From Tribonema minus (taxonomy: Eukaryota > Sar > Xanthophyceae > Tribonematales > Tribonemataceae): a stretch of DNA of 64,000 nt. The DNA is taken from contig JAFCMP010000017.1 of assembly GCA_017506865.1 (NCBI GenBank), forward strand, positions 434,001-498,000. The letters are read 5' to 3'. The notes under the pieces were generated by a model. That model searched no databases. It saw only the letters and a list, made by a program, of their open reading frames with translations, and had not been told where the DNA came from. Shown piece by piece: positions 27,555 to 34,323 of the stretch. Positions within the stretch are counted from its first letter, which is position 1. Each line of letters begins with the position of its first letter. The position numbers and the translations under genes are program-made.

Positions 27555-30500
27555 GTACGCTCTACTCTGCGCGCGCGCTGGCACGACAACCGCGCTGGCG
27601 ATGCTCAGCACTGAGCATGCGTGACGCACTAGCCGACAGTGGAGACGTGTGTCCTGCTTGGCGTGCCAACACCTGTCCTGCAATGCCGTGCATGCATACA
27701 CTGTGATACACACGCTCGTGGCGCGGGCGCGATCACCAGCGGAGAGTCACCCCCCATACGCTCCCTCCTGTGTGCCACGCGCGCGCAGGCAAGACGACCG
27801 CGCTGGCGACGCTCAGTTGCGAGAGAGCGTGATGCACCGGACGCCAGCGCACCGTCGTACTCGCCCCGTGGCGCAGCACACTGATCTCGGCTCCACTACT
27901 TTGCCTACCCTGAAGTCGACAGTACTGTTGGAGACTCAACCCTCGCATGCTCCGCTCCGCGCGCGCGTGCAGGCAAGACGACCGCGCTGGCAATGCTCAG
28001 CGGCGAGGTGGCGCCGTCCGCGGGCGCGGCGTTCGTCTGCGGCGCCGACGTCGCCACGCAGCAGGGGCGCGTGCGGCGCGCGCTCGGCTACTGCCCGCAG
28101 TTCGACGCTTTGCTCGAGCTGCTCACCGCGCGCGAGCACCTGCAGCTGTACGCCAGGTGAGACAAACGGGCGGGGGGGGGGGGGGGGGGTGGGGGGCGCT
28201 CTCCGCAGCGTCGATCTCGAACCTGGCCCTGAACCTAACCCCAGATGCACACGGTGCTTCATCAGTACACTGATCGTGGCCTCTGCTCCATACAGTTCGA
28301 CGCGCTGCTGGAGCTGCTCACCGCGCGCGAGCACTCGCAGCTGTACGCCAGGTAAGACGGGGGGGGAGGTCGGCAGCAGCGCCGCGCTCGGCGTTTGGGT
28401 GAGGCGGGGCTGCACCAGATGACGAGAGCGTCGCCTGACGTGCTTGCGGAAGCCCTCTTGAACTGACCCTCACCCTAACCCTAATGCTGGTCCTGACCCT
28501 AACCCTAACCCCAAGCTGCCCGGACGCGCATCACTAATTGATGTGCACACATGGCGGGTGATCAGAACCCTGACTGGGGGGGGGGGGGACGCTCCGCTGC
28601 GTCAAGTGCGTGCGCATGGGAGCCGTCTGCGGGTACACGAAATGAGGAGCGCGGTTGCTGCGGATTTTAGCAGCGGCGCTCCGCCTCGGGAGCGGGTGAG
28701 ACAGGTGTGAACCGGGCCGCTCGCGGCACCGGGTGTACAGGACGCATGTTGCCCACCGCCACTGCCAGCTCGCAGAGAAGCAACTAGAACATAATGATCA
28801 GTGCACAGAGGTCGCTGCATCGTGCCTGGCGCTCATTTGACTTTTTCACTGTGTCGGCAAGGGAGCCTTCAGGACGCAATTATTGTTGATTTTGAGGCAA
28901 GCGCTTCGGCCTGCTGACACTCATGAACGCTGCCCTGGCAGTGCACGTCGAGTGCCGTTGGAGCTCGTGCGTACGCACGCGTGCCATGGAGTTCGGCAGC
29001 GGCGCCGCGCTCGGCGTTTGGGTGAGGCGGGGCTGCAGATGACGAGAGCGTCGCCTGACGCGCTTGCGGCAGCAGCCCTTGTGACCTGCCCCTAACCCTA
29101 ATCCTGATCCTACTTTTAACCCCAAAACTAACCCCAAGCAGCCCGAACGCGCATCACTAATTGATGTGCACACATGGCGGGTGATCAAAGCCCTGACCTT
29201 GGCCTCTGCTCCAGACCTCGAATACAGGGTCAGGGCTAGGGTCACGGCAAACCTAACCCTAAACCTGTCCCTACGTGTCGGTGACACGCAGGTGGCATTA
29301 CAAGTCAGCACGCGCCTCGCAGTGTTGATTTGAGGTCAAGGGTATGTGGTACACCTACTTCGCTTTTACATACCCATTGTCGACGCGCTGGGCGCCTGCC
29401 TGCTGGCACAGAATCAAGCGTCAAGCGCGCGCACGCCGCTGCGATGCGCAATTACTGTCCTACGCGCAGCAAAGGGTCACCACAGATCGCCGCTGACGAC
29501 ACATTTCCATCTCGCCTCGCCTGTCGATTCGCCGCTACGCAGCACGAAAACAGTGCTCAGTAGCCTGCAAGAAAATGTCATCACGCACAGCAAAGCATCA
29601 AACGCACCGCCGCTGACGACACCTCTTCCATTACTCCTTAGCACTGAGCACCGCTTGCTGCACAGGATCAAGCGCCAGGCGCCCGCCTGCTGGCAGCGCA
29701 AAACGTCGCGCCGCCGTGGCGCGCGATCATTGGCCTACGCACAGCAAAATGCCGCTGACGACAGCTTTGCCATCTCTTCTCGCCCGTTGAGCGCTGCTGC
29801 GCAGGATGCAGGATGAAAACAGTGCTCAGTAGCCTGCCAAAACACACCATCGCGCACAGCAAAGGGCCAACACGGACCGCCGCTGACATCACATTTTCCA
29901 TCTCATCTCATTTGTTGAGCGCTGCTGCAGGATCAAGGGCGTGCCGGAGGACGAGCTCGAGGGCGCGGTCCAGGCCAAGCTCAGGCAGCTGGGCCTGACG
30001 GCGTTTGAGACGACCCTCGCGGGGCAATTGAGTGGCGGCAACAAGCGCAAGCTGAGCGTTGCTGTGGCCACGCTGGGGGACCCCGACGTGTGCTTCCTGG
30101 ACGAGCCCTCGGTGCGAACTTTAAGCTGATTTTGCAAACTTCAAGTTGCATTGAATGGTTATTATTGTGCGATGAAAGTGATAGCTTCGAGTTGCTTTGA
30201 ACGATTTGCGTTGCATTGGATGGTTGATTGTGCGGTGCAATGGCAGTTGCTTTCTCTCACGAGATTCCGATTGTGCTGCTGCGCACAACTGTGGTCTGCT
30301 CCTGCAAAAAATGATTCTTGCAGTGAAACGCCAGCAGCTGGTTGTGCTCTGGTTTGTTGTGCATGTGCTTGCTTTAATTGCCGCGTCGAGTGCATGGTCC
30401 ACGCAGATTTGCGTGCGTAGTGTGGTGACCACGAACATGGCTTGCACAAGATTGTGTGAAAAATAACAACACTGCCAGCAGCGTTCCACGCACTTCTGCT

Positions 30501-33500
30501 GACTTGCCATGGCAATATCATGAAGGGCGGCGAGAGGCCATACAAGCAGTATAGTTGCTGGCTGTGATTATACCCCCAAACTCACCACTTACCCTGACCC
30601 TAACCCTAACCTTACCCTCTCCAACCCCCCCCCCCCCACACACACTTCAGCCAAACAACCATCCCCTCATGTAGTCACGCTGGGCATGTACAGTCCAGTC
30701 CGCTGTTGTTGTGAACTTTAAATGCAGTGCATTTGTGAACTTCAGTGCAAGTGCGCAGCGGAGAGCCGCCCACTGAGCTGCTAGCCCGCCAGTTCAAGCC
30801 AATGTCTTTTGTCACGTGCGGTCGCCTAGAAATAGGGTGCGCCGCATCGCCGCCGATACTTGCACCAACCTTCTGAGCGCTGATGGCCCTAACCCTGAAC
30901 CCTAACCCCTACCCTAAGTGCGCTAACCCTAAGTCTAACGCATTCCTAACCCTAATTCTCAGACCGGCATGGACCCGCTCGCCAAGCGGCGCATGTGGAA
31001 GGTCATCAGCGAGGAGGTGAGCGGCACCGGCGGTTACGGCGGTTACGCCGGCAAGCAGCGCGCGTGCATTCTTACAACACATTCGATGGAGGAGGCGGAA
31101 GCGCTGTGCCAGCGGATGGGCATCATGGTCAACGCGCGCCTGCGCTGCCTGGGCACCGCGCAGCGGCTCAAGGTCAGCGCTAGGGTTAGGGCTAATGTTA
31201 GGTCTGGGGTTAGGGCTGAGTTTGGGTAGATGTAGAGTAAGGGTCAGAGAACGAGCTTGTGGTGTTGCGAGCACGCGTCCTCCATCGCGATCGTGGCCCT
31301 TAGTACCTTGTGGTTAAGGTCAGGCTTAGGGCTAGGGCTCGGGCAATACGCGTGCGAGCATGTCGGCGGAATGTGCGGCTCGGAGGCCAATGCCGGCGCC
31401 CCCGCATCGCACGCATGCCTGGCCCAGAGGTGGATGGTGGCTGCGCTGTGAGTATGCTGCGGTACGGGGCACAGCAGCCGCCGGAAAAGCTGTACCCCAG
31501 TGATGCACAGCTGCATCAGCGGCCGCGCTGACCTTGCTAACATTGTCCGCACGAGGCGCGCCGCAGCAGTTCTGAGCTACCGCGTTGAAGGGCGTCTAGC
31601 TGTGTCTTTGAGCTATGCAGTGGCAGTGCTTGCTCTGGGACACGTCTGCATACTTCATTGTTGGAGCAGATGGCGCTTACATGCTCATTGCCGTTAGCAC
31701 TCTGGATGACTACGGCAGCTACACCTGCTGGTACATAGACCACAATACATTCACTTCCAGCAGCACGCGACTGGCATCGGTTTCTGTATTGGTCACCTTG
31801 GTGTCTAACTCTGGCGGTGCGGAGCAGCAGGCGGTGCGGAGCAGCAGGCTAGTGAGCAGCAGCTCTCTACGTTGCAACAGTCACGATTGCGTTGTCATTG
31901 TCATGCGGTTGCAGTGCTCGCTCTGTGGTAGCTGTATACCCACTTGCATTTACCTACTCTTGTCGCTGTCACGTCCGCAGGACCGGTTCGGCAGGGGCTA
32001 CGAAGTGGACGTCAAGACGGCGCTGCCCAACGAAGAGGAGCTGCAGACCATTGCGTCAGCGCTCCACCGCGCCGGCTGCGTGGCGAGCGCTGTCATCAAC
32101 GACGCGACACGCTTGAGCCCCCCCCTTGAGCGCTGCTGCGACGCCTTGGTACAGGTCCGGCGGCCTTGGCGTTGCGTGCGTGTTTGCTGATGCGTCTCTG
32201 TTTGAGTGTAACTTGGGTCATATTGAGAAGCCTGCGGCATGGTTGCGAGTGCTGTTGCGCGCACATGCGCCAGTTTTCGCCCCTGGTGGCGGTGTATTGC
32301 CTGTGTCCGGCTGTGCAGACTCGACTTTCCCGTGTTTTCGTCCGCTAACGCAAGGCTCGAACTTCTTGAGCACCGGCCATCACGGCTTAGCACCATAGAT
32401 GACAACTTCAAGAGATGCTTGGACCGTTGAATCAAATCTGCCAGGGCGACCATCACGAGTTGCTGTGCAAGTGTTGAGTCACGGCTGTGCGTGAAGACTT
32501 TATCGGTGTGCTGTCTGGCAACCACTGTTACCTGTGAGAGCAGTACGGCTGCAGTTTGACGGTTTGATTTACAGACGCTCGATTAGCGTAACACAATGTT
32601 TGTTTGCACATGCTTTGGTCCTGAGGCGGGTCGGCGGCGCACATGCCATGGCCATCCCTCGGCGGGTCGTTTCATTGTGCAACAAGACCACACATCACTA
32701 ACATCACAGCGGCATGTCACCACTTCAACTTACGTTGCTGCTGCTCGACCTGCTTCGCACAGGCCGGCATGGCAGGCTCTGGAGCACAGGACCAGACGAA
32801 CGCGGCTTTCACCGCTGCCTTGGCCCCTGGTGGCAGTGGCCACCACCTTTTTGAAGTTGCGGCTGCGGAGGGAGGTGACATGCCACTACAACTGTTCTGC
32901 GACTGGTGGGCCTCGGAGAACAACTTTCAGCGCCTGAACGCGTTCATGGCATCCGCGCTGCAAGGTGAAAGCTCGGCTGATTTTTGCGTCGGTGTGTGTG
33001 CGGCAGTTGTGTGCGATGAGCAAATGATGTGGTGCGCCCGCGCTTTGCAGTTCAGAGCTGCTGAGCAGAAATTTGAAGTCTCAAATCAGTTCAAGGTTGC
33101 ATCTTGCCACACAACAAGTGAGCTACAACGTCACGCTGCACCGGTTGCACAGTTGCACAGGCAGAGCCACTGTCTATTTTTTTTTCCGTTTTTTTGTCTT
33201 GATTACACATGGCAGCGTGCTCGTCCAGCAGCGGATGACAAGCCCATGTCGCATCTTTTGATCGTGAGCAGTATATTGTGCATGGGCAGGGTGAGGTTCA
33301 GGGTCAGATGTGGCGACATGCGTGCGCGAATGTGTGTGCACTGATCTACTGATAGCGGTTGCTGCTGGCTAAGTGGGCATGGTTGCCCACTCGCTGCACC
33401 ATGTTCTGCAACGCAGTCAGGCAAGGGGCGTGTACGTATGCGCAAATTTTGCATGCGCGTTACGCGCAGCGTTGACACAGGCAGGTGGCAAATCACAATC

Positions 33501-34323
33501 ACTGCTTGCAATTAGGGGTACAGCTGCACCCATGGGTGCTTCTGTTCAGTTATGTTTTCTCCATTTTCTGTACGCCACTGCTGAAGGTCTTCCATGCCGG
33601 TTGTGTCATTATGACTGTCCAGGCGCGGAACTCGTGGAGCGACGGTCGCTGCGCAGCGCGCGTTACAAAGTCCCCATTTTTGATGGCCAACGCCTGTCCA
33701 ACATGTTCAGGTCAGTCGAATGAGTTTCATTCTTGCATTGCAAACTGTGACTTGACGCGCCCGCAATTGATGGTTTACAAACACGGTGATTGTGCTTCTA
33801 CCAGCATTGTCAGAATGACAAAGACTCGTACAACCGCGACTTGAGAGTCTCGCTCGCAGGTGCAGGTTCCATGTATACCTGCATACACCCGTGCATGGTG
33901 CATTGATGCATTTACGGCGCTGTGAAGCATGACCACATGCAAGCGACTAGGTTTTATCGTTGTGCGTCACTCAAACGACGCCGCCGCCAAATGGCATCTC
34001 GAGATCCCCCCCTACGTCCTCCTCCATGTGCCCCCCCCTGTGGAATCTGCCATGTGTGTCATGACACGGCCAGAGTATGCCATGTGGCGCTGCTGACAAT
34101 GCCGAGCGTAAGCGCGCCAGGGCAATGCCCTCAAGAAATGCTACTTGACGTTGTATTCACGCGAGCCGGATTTGCATTTTGACGTCCCTGCAGAGCGCTG
34201 GAGGGAGCCAAGGCTTCCGTTGGGATAGCAGAGTACAGCATCGGCCAGCAGACGCTCGAGTCCATCTTCAACGCGTTCGCCGCGAAGCAGGACAACCCGG
34301 AGGTAGCGCTGCAGCAGCCGTGA
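54..34323 (+). CDS. ABCA-family full-size ABC transporter (5' end missing)
   Basis: Membrane ATP-driven transporter of the ABCA type, which in known members moves lipids or sterols across membranes. I place 34 exons: 54-180, 517-606, 1121-1957, 2811-2975, 4040-4201, 5136-5429, 6095-6301, 7132-7240, 8041-8288, 9150-9278, 10472-10589, 11106-11112, 11989-12058, 13280-13399, 14026-14193, 14725-15059, 15482-15755, 16545-16635, 17376-17565, 18748-18823, 19832-19915, 20978-21112, 22459-22676, 23788-23863, 25046-25210, 26048-26301, 26826-26863, 27973-28156, 29931-30111, 30963-31172, 31981-32154, 32763-32964, 33623-33710, 34194-34323. All are GT-AG and join in phase to one frame of about 1,984 residues ending in TGA at 34321. 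Two ATP-binding domains with the ABCA-style [10 protein letters not shown] and [10 protein letters not shown] signatures identify the family. The start codon and first membrane helix lie before the window. Many introns carry decayed copies of the exon ends. Substrate is unknown. Confidence 0.93.
905..1045 (+). repeat. Decayed copies of the start of ABCA exon 3
   Basis: Two imperfect copies of the first ~30 bases of the exon that begins at 1121 lie upstream at about 915-945 and 1007-1040. A donor-side copy of the same exon's end (GACCAGTTTCAGCAGGTGAG) lies at about 2074-2100, downstream of the true junction at 1957. Confidence 0.75.
2509..2720 (+). repeat. Two extra copies of the start of ABCA exon 4
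   Basis: Copies at 2509-2554 and 2662-2714 repeat GTCATCGCGTCCACCCTGGG and the following bases almost exactly, each with an AG-like upstream context. Only the third copy (2811) continues into the conserved VSRMVRLL helix. The first copy even has an AG-GT after its end. Period is about 150 bp. Confidence 0.9.
2811..6301 (+). CDS. ABCA exons 4-7: first transmembrane domain
   Basis: Exons 2811-2975, 4040-4201, 5136-5429 and 6095-6301. Exon 4 reads [20 protein letters not shown] and then the intracellular helix [19 protein letters not shown], which is highly diagnostic of ABCA transporters. Exons 5 and 6 carry further hydrophobic helices and the motif [13 protein letters not shown], ending LLAWYLEK. 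Exon 7 begins [21 protein letters not shown], the conserved segment that leads into the first ATP-binding domain, followed by a Gly/Asp-rich linker. All junctions are phase 0. Exon 4 is preceded by two near-identical copies of its start; exons 5 and 6 are each followed by two copies of their ends. Confidence 0.9.
2976..4039 (+). other. Long ABCA intron without recognised content
   Basis: No gene or clear exon copies are visible to me. It is less GC-rich than neighbouring exons, with CATGTATAC-type AT-rich patches near 3810-3840. Confidence 0.5.
4285..4440 (+). repeat. Two extra copies of the end of ABCA exon 5
   Basis: The junction AGCCGCGCCAAG-GTGCGC at 4201/4202 recurs with donor at about 4305 and 4405 (spacing about 104 and 100 bp), together with the following GCTATGCTGCTGCT of the intron. 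The copied unit therefore spans exon end, donor and intron start. Confidence 0.88.
5577..5740 (+). repeat. Two extra copies of the end of ABCA exon 6
   Basis: The exon end encoding LLAWYLEK plus GTATGT recurs with junctions near 5618 and 5731, the second copy more decayed and containing a stop. True junction is 5429/5430. Confidence 0.88.
6840..7131 (+). repeat. Short tandem copies before ABCA exon 8
   Basis: A unit centred on CGCTGATCGCTGCTGCCG recurs imperfectly about four to six times upstream of the acceptor at 7131. It is largely intronic sequence, so the copied unit here may lie wholly inside the intron. Confidence 0.6.
7132..12058 (+). CDS. ABCA exons 8-13: first nucleotide-binding domain (NBD1)
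   Basis: Exons 7132-7240, 8041-8288, 9150-9278, 10472-10589, 11106-11112 and 11989-12058. They supply in order: A-loop region ([20 protein letters not shown]), Walker [10 protein letters not shown]-loop CPQHD, signature [10 protein letters not shown], Walker B KVVVLDE, D-loop PTSGMDP, H-loop TTHFMDEAD, and [20 protein letters not shown]. All catalytic motifs appear intact. The Walker A exon starts with two bases completing a split Val codon. The H-loop exon leaves one base over and the last exon begins with one base, so the frame only closes if the 7-nt exon at 11106-11112 is used; that also supplies the expected Gly-Asp-Arg. Confidence 0.92.
7560..8070 (+). repeat. Five decayed copies of the Walker A exon start
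   Basis: The acceptor and exon start GAGCAG-TGCTGCTGGGCCACAA of exon 9 (true acceptor 8040) recurs with AG near 7578, 7656, 7759, 7862 and 7952, a period of about 80-100 bp. Copies are separated by C-rich runs (polypyrimidine-like) and a repeated GCTCAGCACCTGTGCCA word. None continues into GKST. Confidence 0.9.
8810..9040 (+). repeat. Decayed copies of the start of ABCA exon 10
   Basis: CAGCTGGCCTGC and following bases, the start of the exon at 9150, recur at about 8816 and 9017, each inside a larger repeated block with CATGCGCACCACC and C-rich tracts. Confidence 0.8.
9341..9675 (+). repeat. Three extra copies of the signature/Walker B exon end
   Basis: The end of exon 10 (AAGCTGAGCGTTGCCATCGC through GACGAG-GTGAG) recurs with donors near 9396, 9532 and 9666; spacings are about 118, 136 and 134 bp from the true donor at 9278. 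The copies retain KVVVLDE coding and a GT donor, and are separated by GGGTAGGGTATG-type sequence. Confidence 0.92.
9920..10470 (+). repeat. Tandem copies before and after ABCA exon 11
   Basis: CTGTGCAGCCCACT-type acceptor copies (near 9921 and 10346) with a repeated CATCGCAGCGCTCACCGCCG block precede the true acceptor at 10471. After the true donor (10589) the segment GCCGCGTCGTGCTGCTGA to CTCGGTGAGCG recurs at about 10727-10785. Confidence 0.8.
11106..11112 (+). CDS. 7-nt microexon of the ABCA gene
   Basis: The bases GTGACAG sit between a good acceptor (TTCAG) and a good donor (GTGAGC). Exon 10472-10589 ends with one base of a Gly codon and exon 11989-12058 starts with one base of an Arg codon, so joining them directly shifts the frame. 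Inserting these seven bases gives VLG-D-R-IAIM, matching the conserved LGDRIAI stretch of ABCA transporters after the H-loop. Recognition of such a small exon usually needs strong sites, which are seen here. No RNA evidence is available. Confidence 0.75.
11708..11733. repeat. Interstitial CCCTAA repeat
   Basis: Four tandem CCCTAA units in an ABCA intron; the longest perfect run I see. Similar short perfect or degenerate TTAGGG/CCCTAA runs occur at about 8489-8509, 13575-13593, 17005-17022, 17911-17925, 25267-25282, 25397-25412, 28460-28510, 30595-30612 and 44638-44655. Confidence 0.95.
12680..13165 (+). repeat. Copies before ABCA exon 14
   Basis: GGCTACACCATGACCA recurs after CAG at about 13051 and 13116, ahead of the true exon start 13280. 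A flanking intronic word (GCCTGCCAT... ACGCCxAAAGCAT) also recurs about three times (near 12701, 12880 and 13217), so the unit is roughly 100-350 bp. Confidence 0.82.
13280..18823 (+). CDS. ABCA exons 14-20: regulatory linker and second extracellular domain
   Basis: Exons 13280-13399, 14026-14193, 14725-15059, 15482-15755, 16545-16635, 17376-17565 and 18748-18823. Exon 14 begins [12 protein letters not shown]; exon 15 ends [10 protein letters not shown] and exon 16 opens VFMRAGG, the usual end of the post-NBD1 region. Exon 16 holds a long Gly/Lys/Ala-rich linker, then [14 protein letters not shown] leading into the second membrane half. Exon 17 starts [20 protein letters not shown], the sixth-repeat helix, then soluble loop. 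Exons 18-20 finish the second extracellular loop, ending [20 protein letters not shown]. Phases are consistent (0, 0, 2, 0, 1, 2, 0). Sequence conservation in the loop is low, so small boundary errors are possible. Confidence 0.85.
13848..14350 (+). repeat. Copies on both sides of ABCA exon 15
   Basis: The exon start TCGCACATCCCCGCGGCGGA appears at about 13851 as well as at the true 14026. The exon end with GGCGTCGCGTCCGTCGGCCT and CACCACC-GAGGAG-GT recurs at about 14283-14342 after the true donor at 14193. Confidence 0.9.
15850..16080 (+). repeat. Two extra copies of the end of ABCA exon 17
   Basis: GGACGCGCAGCCGCT to GAGGTGCGT recurs at about 15868-15918 and 16029-16075; the true junction is 15755/15756. 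Internal stops and substitutions show decay. Confidence 0.88.
17040..18010 (+). repeat. Copies on both sides of ABCA exon 19
   Basis: Upstream, GAGxxAGCCGCTACGGCGCx recurs near 17050 and 17225, before the true start 17376. Downstream, GCTGCAGGCCATGGCGCCAA to CACCGTCAGGTGCGCC recurs at about 17693-17757 and 17935-18000 after the true junction 17565. GGGTTAGGG runs separate the units. Confidence 0.9.
18824..19831 (+). other. Long ABCA intron without recognised exon copies
   Basis: Holds a pure C tract at about 19434-19454 and little else that I recognise. Most neighbouring introns do have copies, so this is a contrast case. Confidence 0.5.
19832..25210 (+). CDS. ABCA exons 21-25: second transmembrane domain
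   Basis: Exons 19832-19915, 20978-21112, 22459-22676, 23788-23863 and 25046-25210. Diagnostic stretches are [20 protein letters not shown] with KAKHQQ, then [48 protein letters not shown], and [18 protein letters not shown]. These match the second membrane half of ABCA proteins helix by helix. The exon at 20978 has at least three upstream copies of its start and four downstream copies of its end; 22459 has about five upstream copies of its start and about three downstream copies of its end. Intron 23864-25045 carries a long inverted repeat. Confidence 0.92.
20510..20900 (+). repeat. Copies of the start of ABCA exon 22
   Basis: GCGCAGCTGGTxTCCGGCGT plus AGCGCTGCTGCCTACTGGGC recurs near 20530, 20640 and 20868 before the true start 20978. 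The copy near 20640 extends through CTCCACCTACGC and on to GTGGTGCC, so it is long and well preserved. Confidence 0.9.
21113..21560 (+). repeat. Four extra copies of the end of ABCA exon 22
   Basis: The end encoding [13 protein letters not shown] followed by GTGCGC recurs with junctions near 21223, 21337, 21438 and 21551; spacings are about 111, 114, 101 and 113 bp. Each unit also contains ACTTTACAATTGAAGAAGCA-type intron sequence, so exon end, donor and intron start were copied together. This is the clearest array in the window. Confidence 0.95.
22010..22440 (+). repeat. About five copies of the start of ABCA exon 23
   Basis: CCTGCAGGGCGCCGCCGCCG-type acceptor plus exon start recurs near 22020, 22115, 22203, 22295 and 22385, period about 90 bp, each followed by CGACAGTTCACAAACAGTCC. 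The true exon starts at 22459. Confidence 0.93.
22690..22965 (+). repeat. Extra copies of the end of ABCA exon 23
   Basis: The end CACCAACCTGCGCCTGCGCT with GGTTCTACAG-GTAGGTAC recurs near 22749-22790, with two more decayed partial copies near 22850 and 22935. The true junction is 22676/22677. Confidence 0.88.
24092..24638. repeat. Large inverted repeat (hairpin) in an ABCA intron
   Basis: Left arm about 24092-24348 is the imperfect reverse complement of right arm about 24384-24638, with a loop of about 35 bases. Matching landmarks are GCTCTGTATACCTGGCTGAC against its complement near 24613-24631, the CATGAAGCCGTCCAG region near 24532, and CAGGTGGCAGGCGAGAA near 24301 against 24415. It lies in intron 23864-25045 and encodes no obvious protein. 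It could be a foldback transposon, a MITE or an inverted duplication. The RNA would form a long stem. Confidence 0.9.
24850..25460 (+). repeat. Copies on both sides of ABCA exon 25
   Basis: A decayed copy of the exon start (GGTCCCGACACTGGCTTCA) lies near 24885. After the true donor (25210), partial copies of the exon end (GGCTGTGCTCTCGTACC..., GCAGCTGGCCTTGTGGC) lie near 25303 and 25415, separated by TTAGGG runs. Confidence 0.78.
26048..32154 (+). CDS. ABCA exons 26-31: second nucleotide-binding domain (NBD2)
   Basis: Exons 26048-26301, 26826-26863, 27973-28156, 29931-30111, 30963-31172 and 31981-32154. They encode an acidic stretch, [14 protein letters not shown], then [13 protein letters not shown] (Walker A), CPQFD (Q-loop), [10 protein letters not shown] (signature), [14 protein letters not shown] (Walker B and D-loop) and [12 protein letters not shown] (H-loop). 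Both ATP sites therefore look competent. The Walker A glycine codon is split by the 1.1-kb intron 26864-27972. The donor of the final exon is uncertain: either after 32148 or after 32154, both in frame. Confidence 0.92.
27528..27554 (+). repeat. Longest poly-C tract
   Basis: About 27 uninterrupted C residues in ABCA intron 26864-27972. Other long C tracts lie at about 1090-1110, 5101-5128, 9112-9129, 19434-19454, 23751-23768, 51549-51582 and 52098-52127; G tracts at 28169-28188, 46498-46526 and 59429-59452. Confidence 0.9.
27552..27835 (+). repeat. Copies of the NBD2 Walker A exon start
   Basis: The acceptor and exon start GCAGGCAAGACGACCGCGCT (true start 27973) recurs near 27785 with an intact AG and near 27580 in more decayed form. 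The 27785 copy still encodes [10 protein letters not shown] before stops. A further copy of the same exon's end lies at about 28292-28351 after the true donor 28156. Confidence 0.85.
28377..29230 (+). repeat. Long intronic tandem duplication
   Basis: A block of about 200 bp including GCGCTCGGCGTTTGGGTGAG, ATGACGAGAGCGTCGCCTGA and GCGCATCACTAATTGATGTG occurs at about 28380-28590 and again at about 29000-29210 in intron 28157-29930. It contains TTAGGG-like sequence and no recognisable gene. Confidence 0.85.
29380..29930 (+). repeat. About four tandem copies before ABCA exon 29
   Basis: A unit with GCCGCTGACGACA, TTCCATCTC, GAAAACAGTGCTCAGTAGCC and CGCACAGCAAAG repeats imperfectly from about 29380 up to the true acceptor at 29930; each copy ends in a GCTGC(A)GGAT-like acceptor context. 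Confidence 0.8.
30112..31980 (+). other. Two long ABCA introns flanking exon 30
   Basis: Introns 30112-30962 and 31173-31980 contain degenerate CCCTAA/TTAGGG-like runs (about 30594-30615, 30890-30960, 31185-31345). In the first, a weak internal repeat (GAATGGTT/GTTGATTGTGCG) near 30150-30240. No gene seen. Confidence 0.5.
32763..34323 (+). CDS. ABCA exons 32-34: C-terminal tail
   Basis: Exons 32763-32964, 33623-33710 and 34194-34323. The reading frame gives [20 protein letters not shown], then [16 protein letters not shown] and [20 protein letters not shown], the conserved cytoplasmic tail of ABCA transporters (the region ending FNAFAAKQ). Stop codon TGA at 34321-34323. The last intron, 33711-34193, contains a reversed fragment of the retrotransposon seen at 62690-63859. 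No AATAAA was recognised shortly after the stop. Confidence 0.88.
33968..34135 (-). mobile_element. LINE-like fragment, reversed, in the last ABCA intron
   Basis: The reverse complement of about 63685-63862 matches this stretch closely: CGCCGCCGCCAAATGGCATC, CTACGTCCTCCTCCATGTGC and TGCCATGTGTGTCATGACAC are shared, with scattered mismatches. It corresponds to the C-terminal end of the retrotransposon open reading frame at 62690-63859. It is short, truncated at both ends, and ends about 58 bases before the last ABCA exon. It has no independent function that I can see. Confidence 0.92.
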
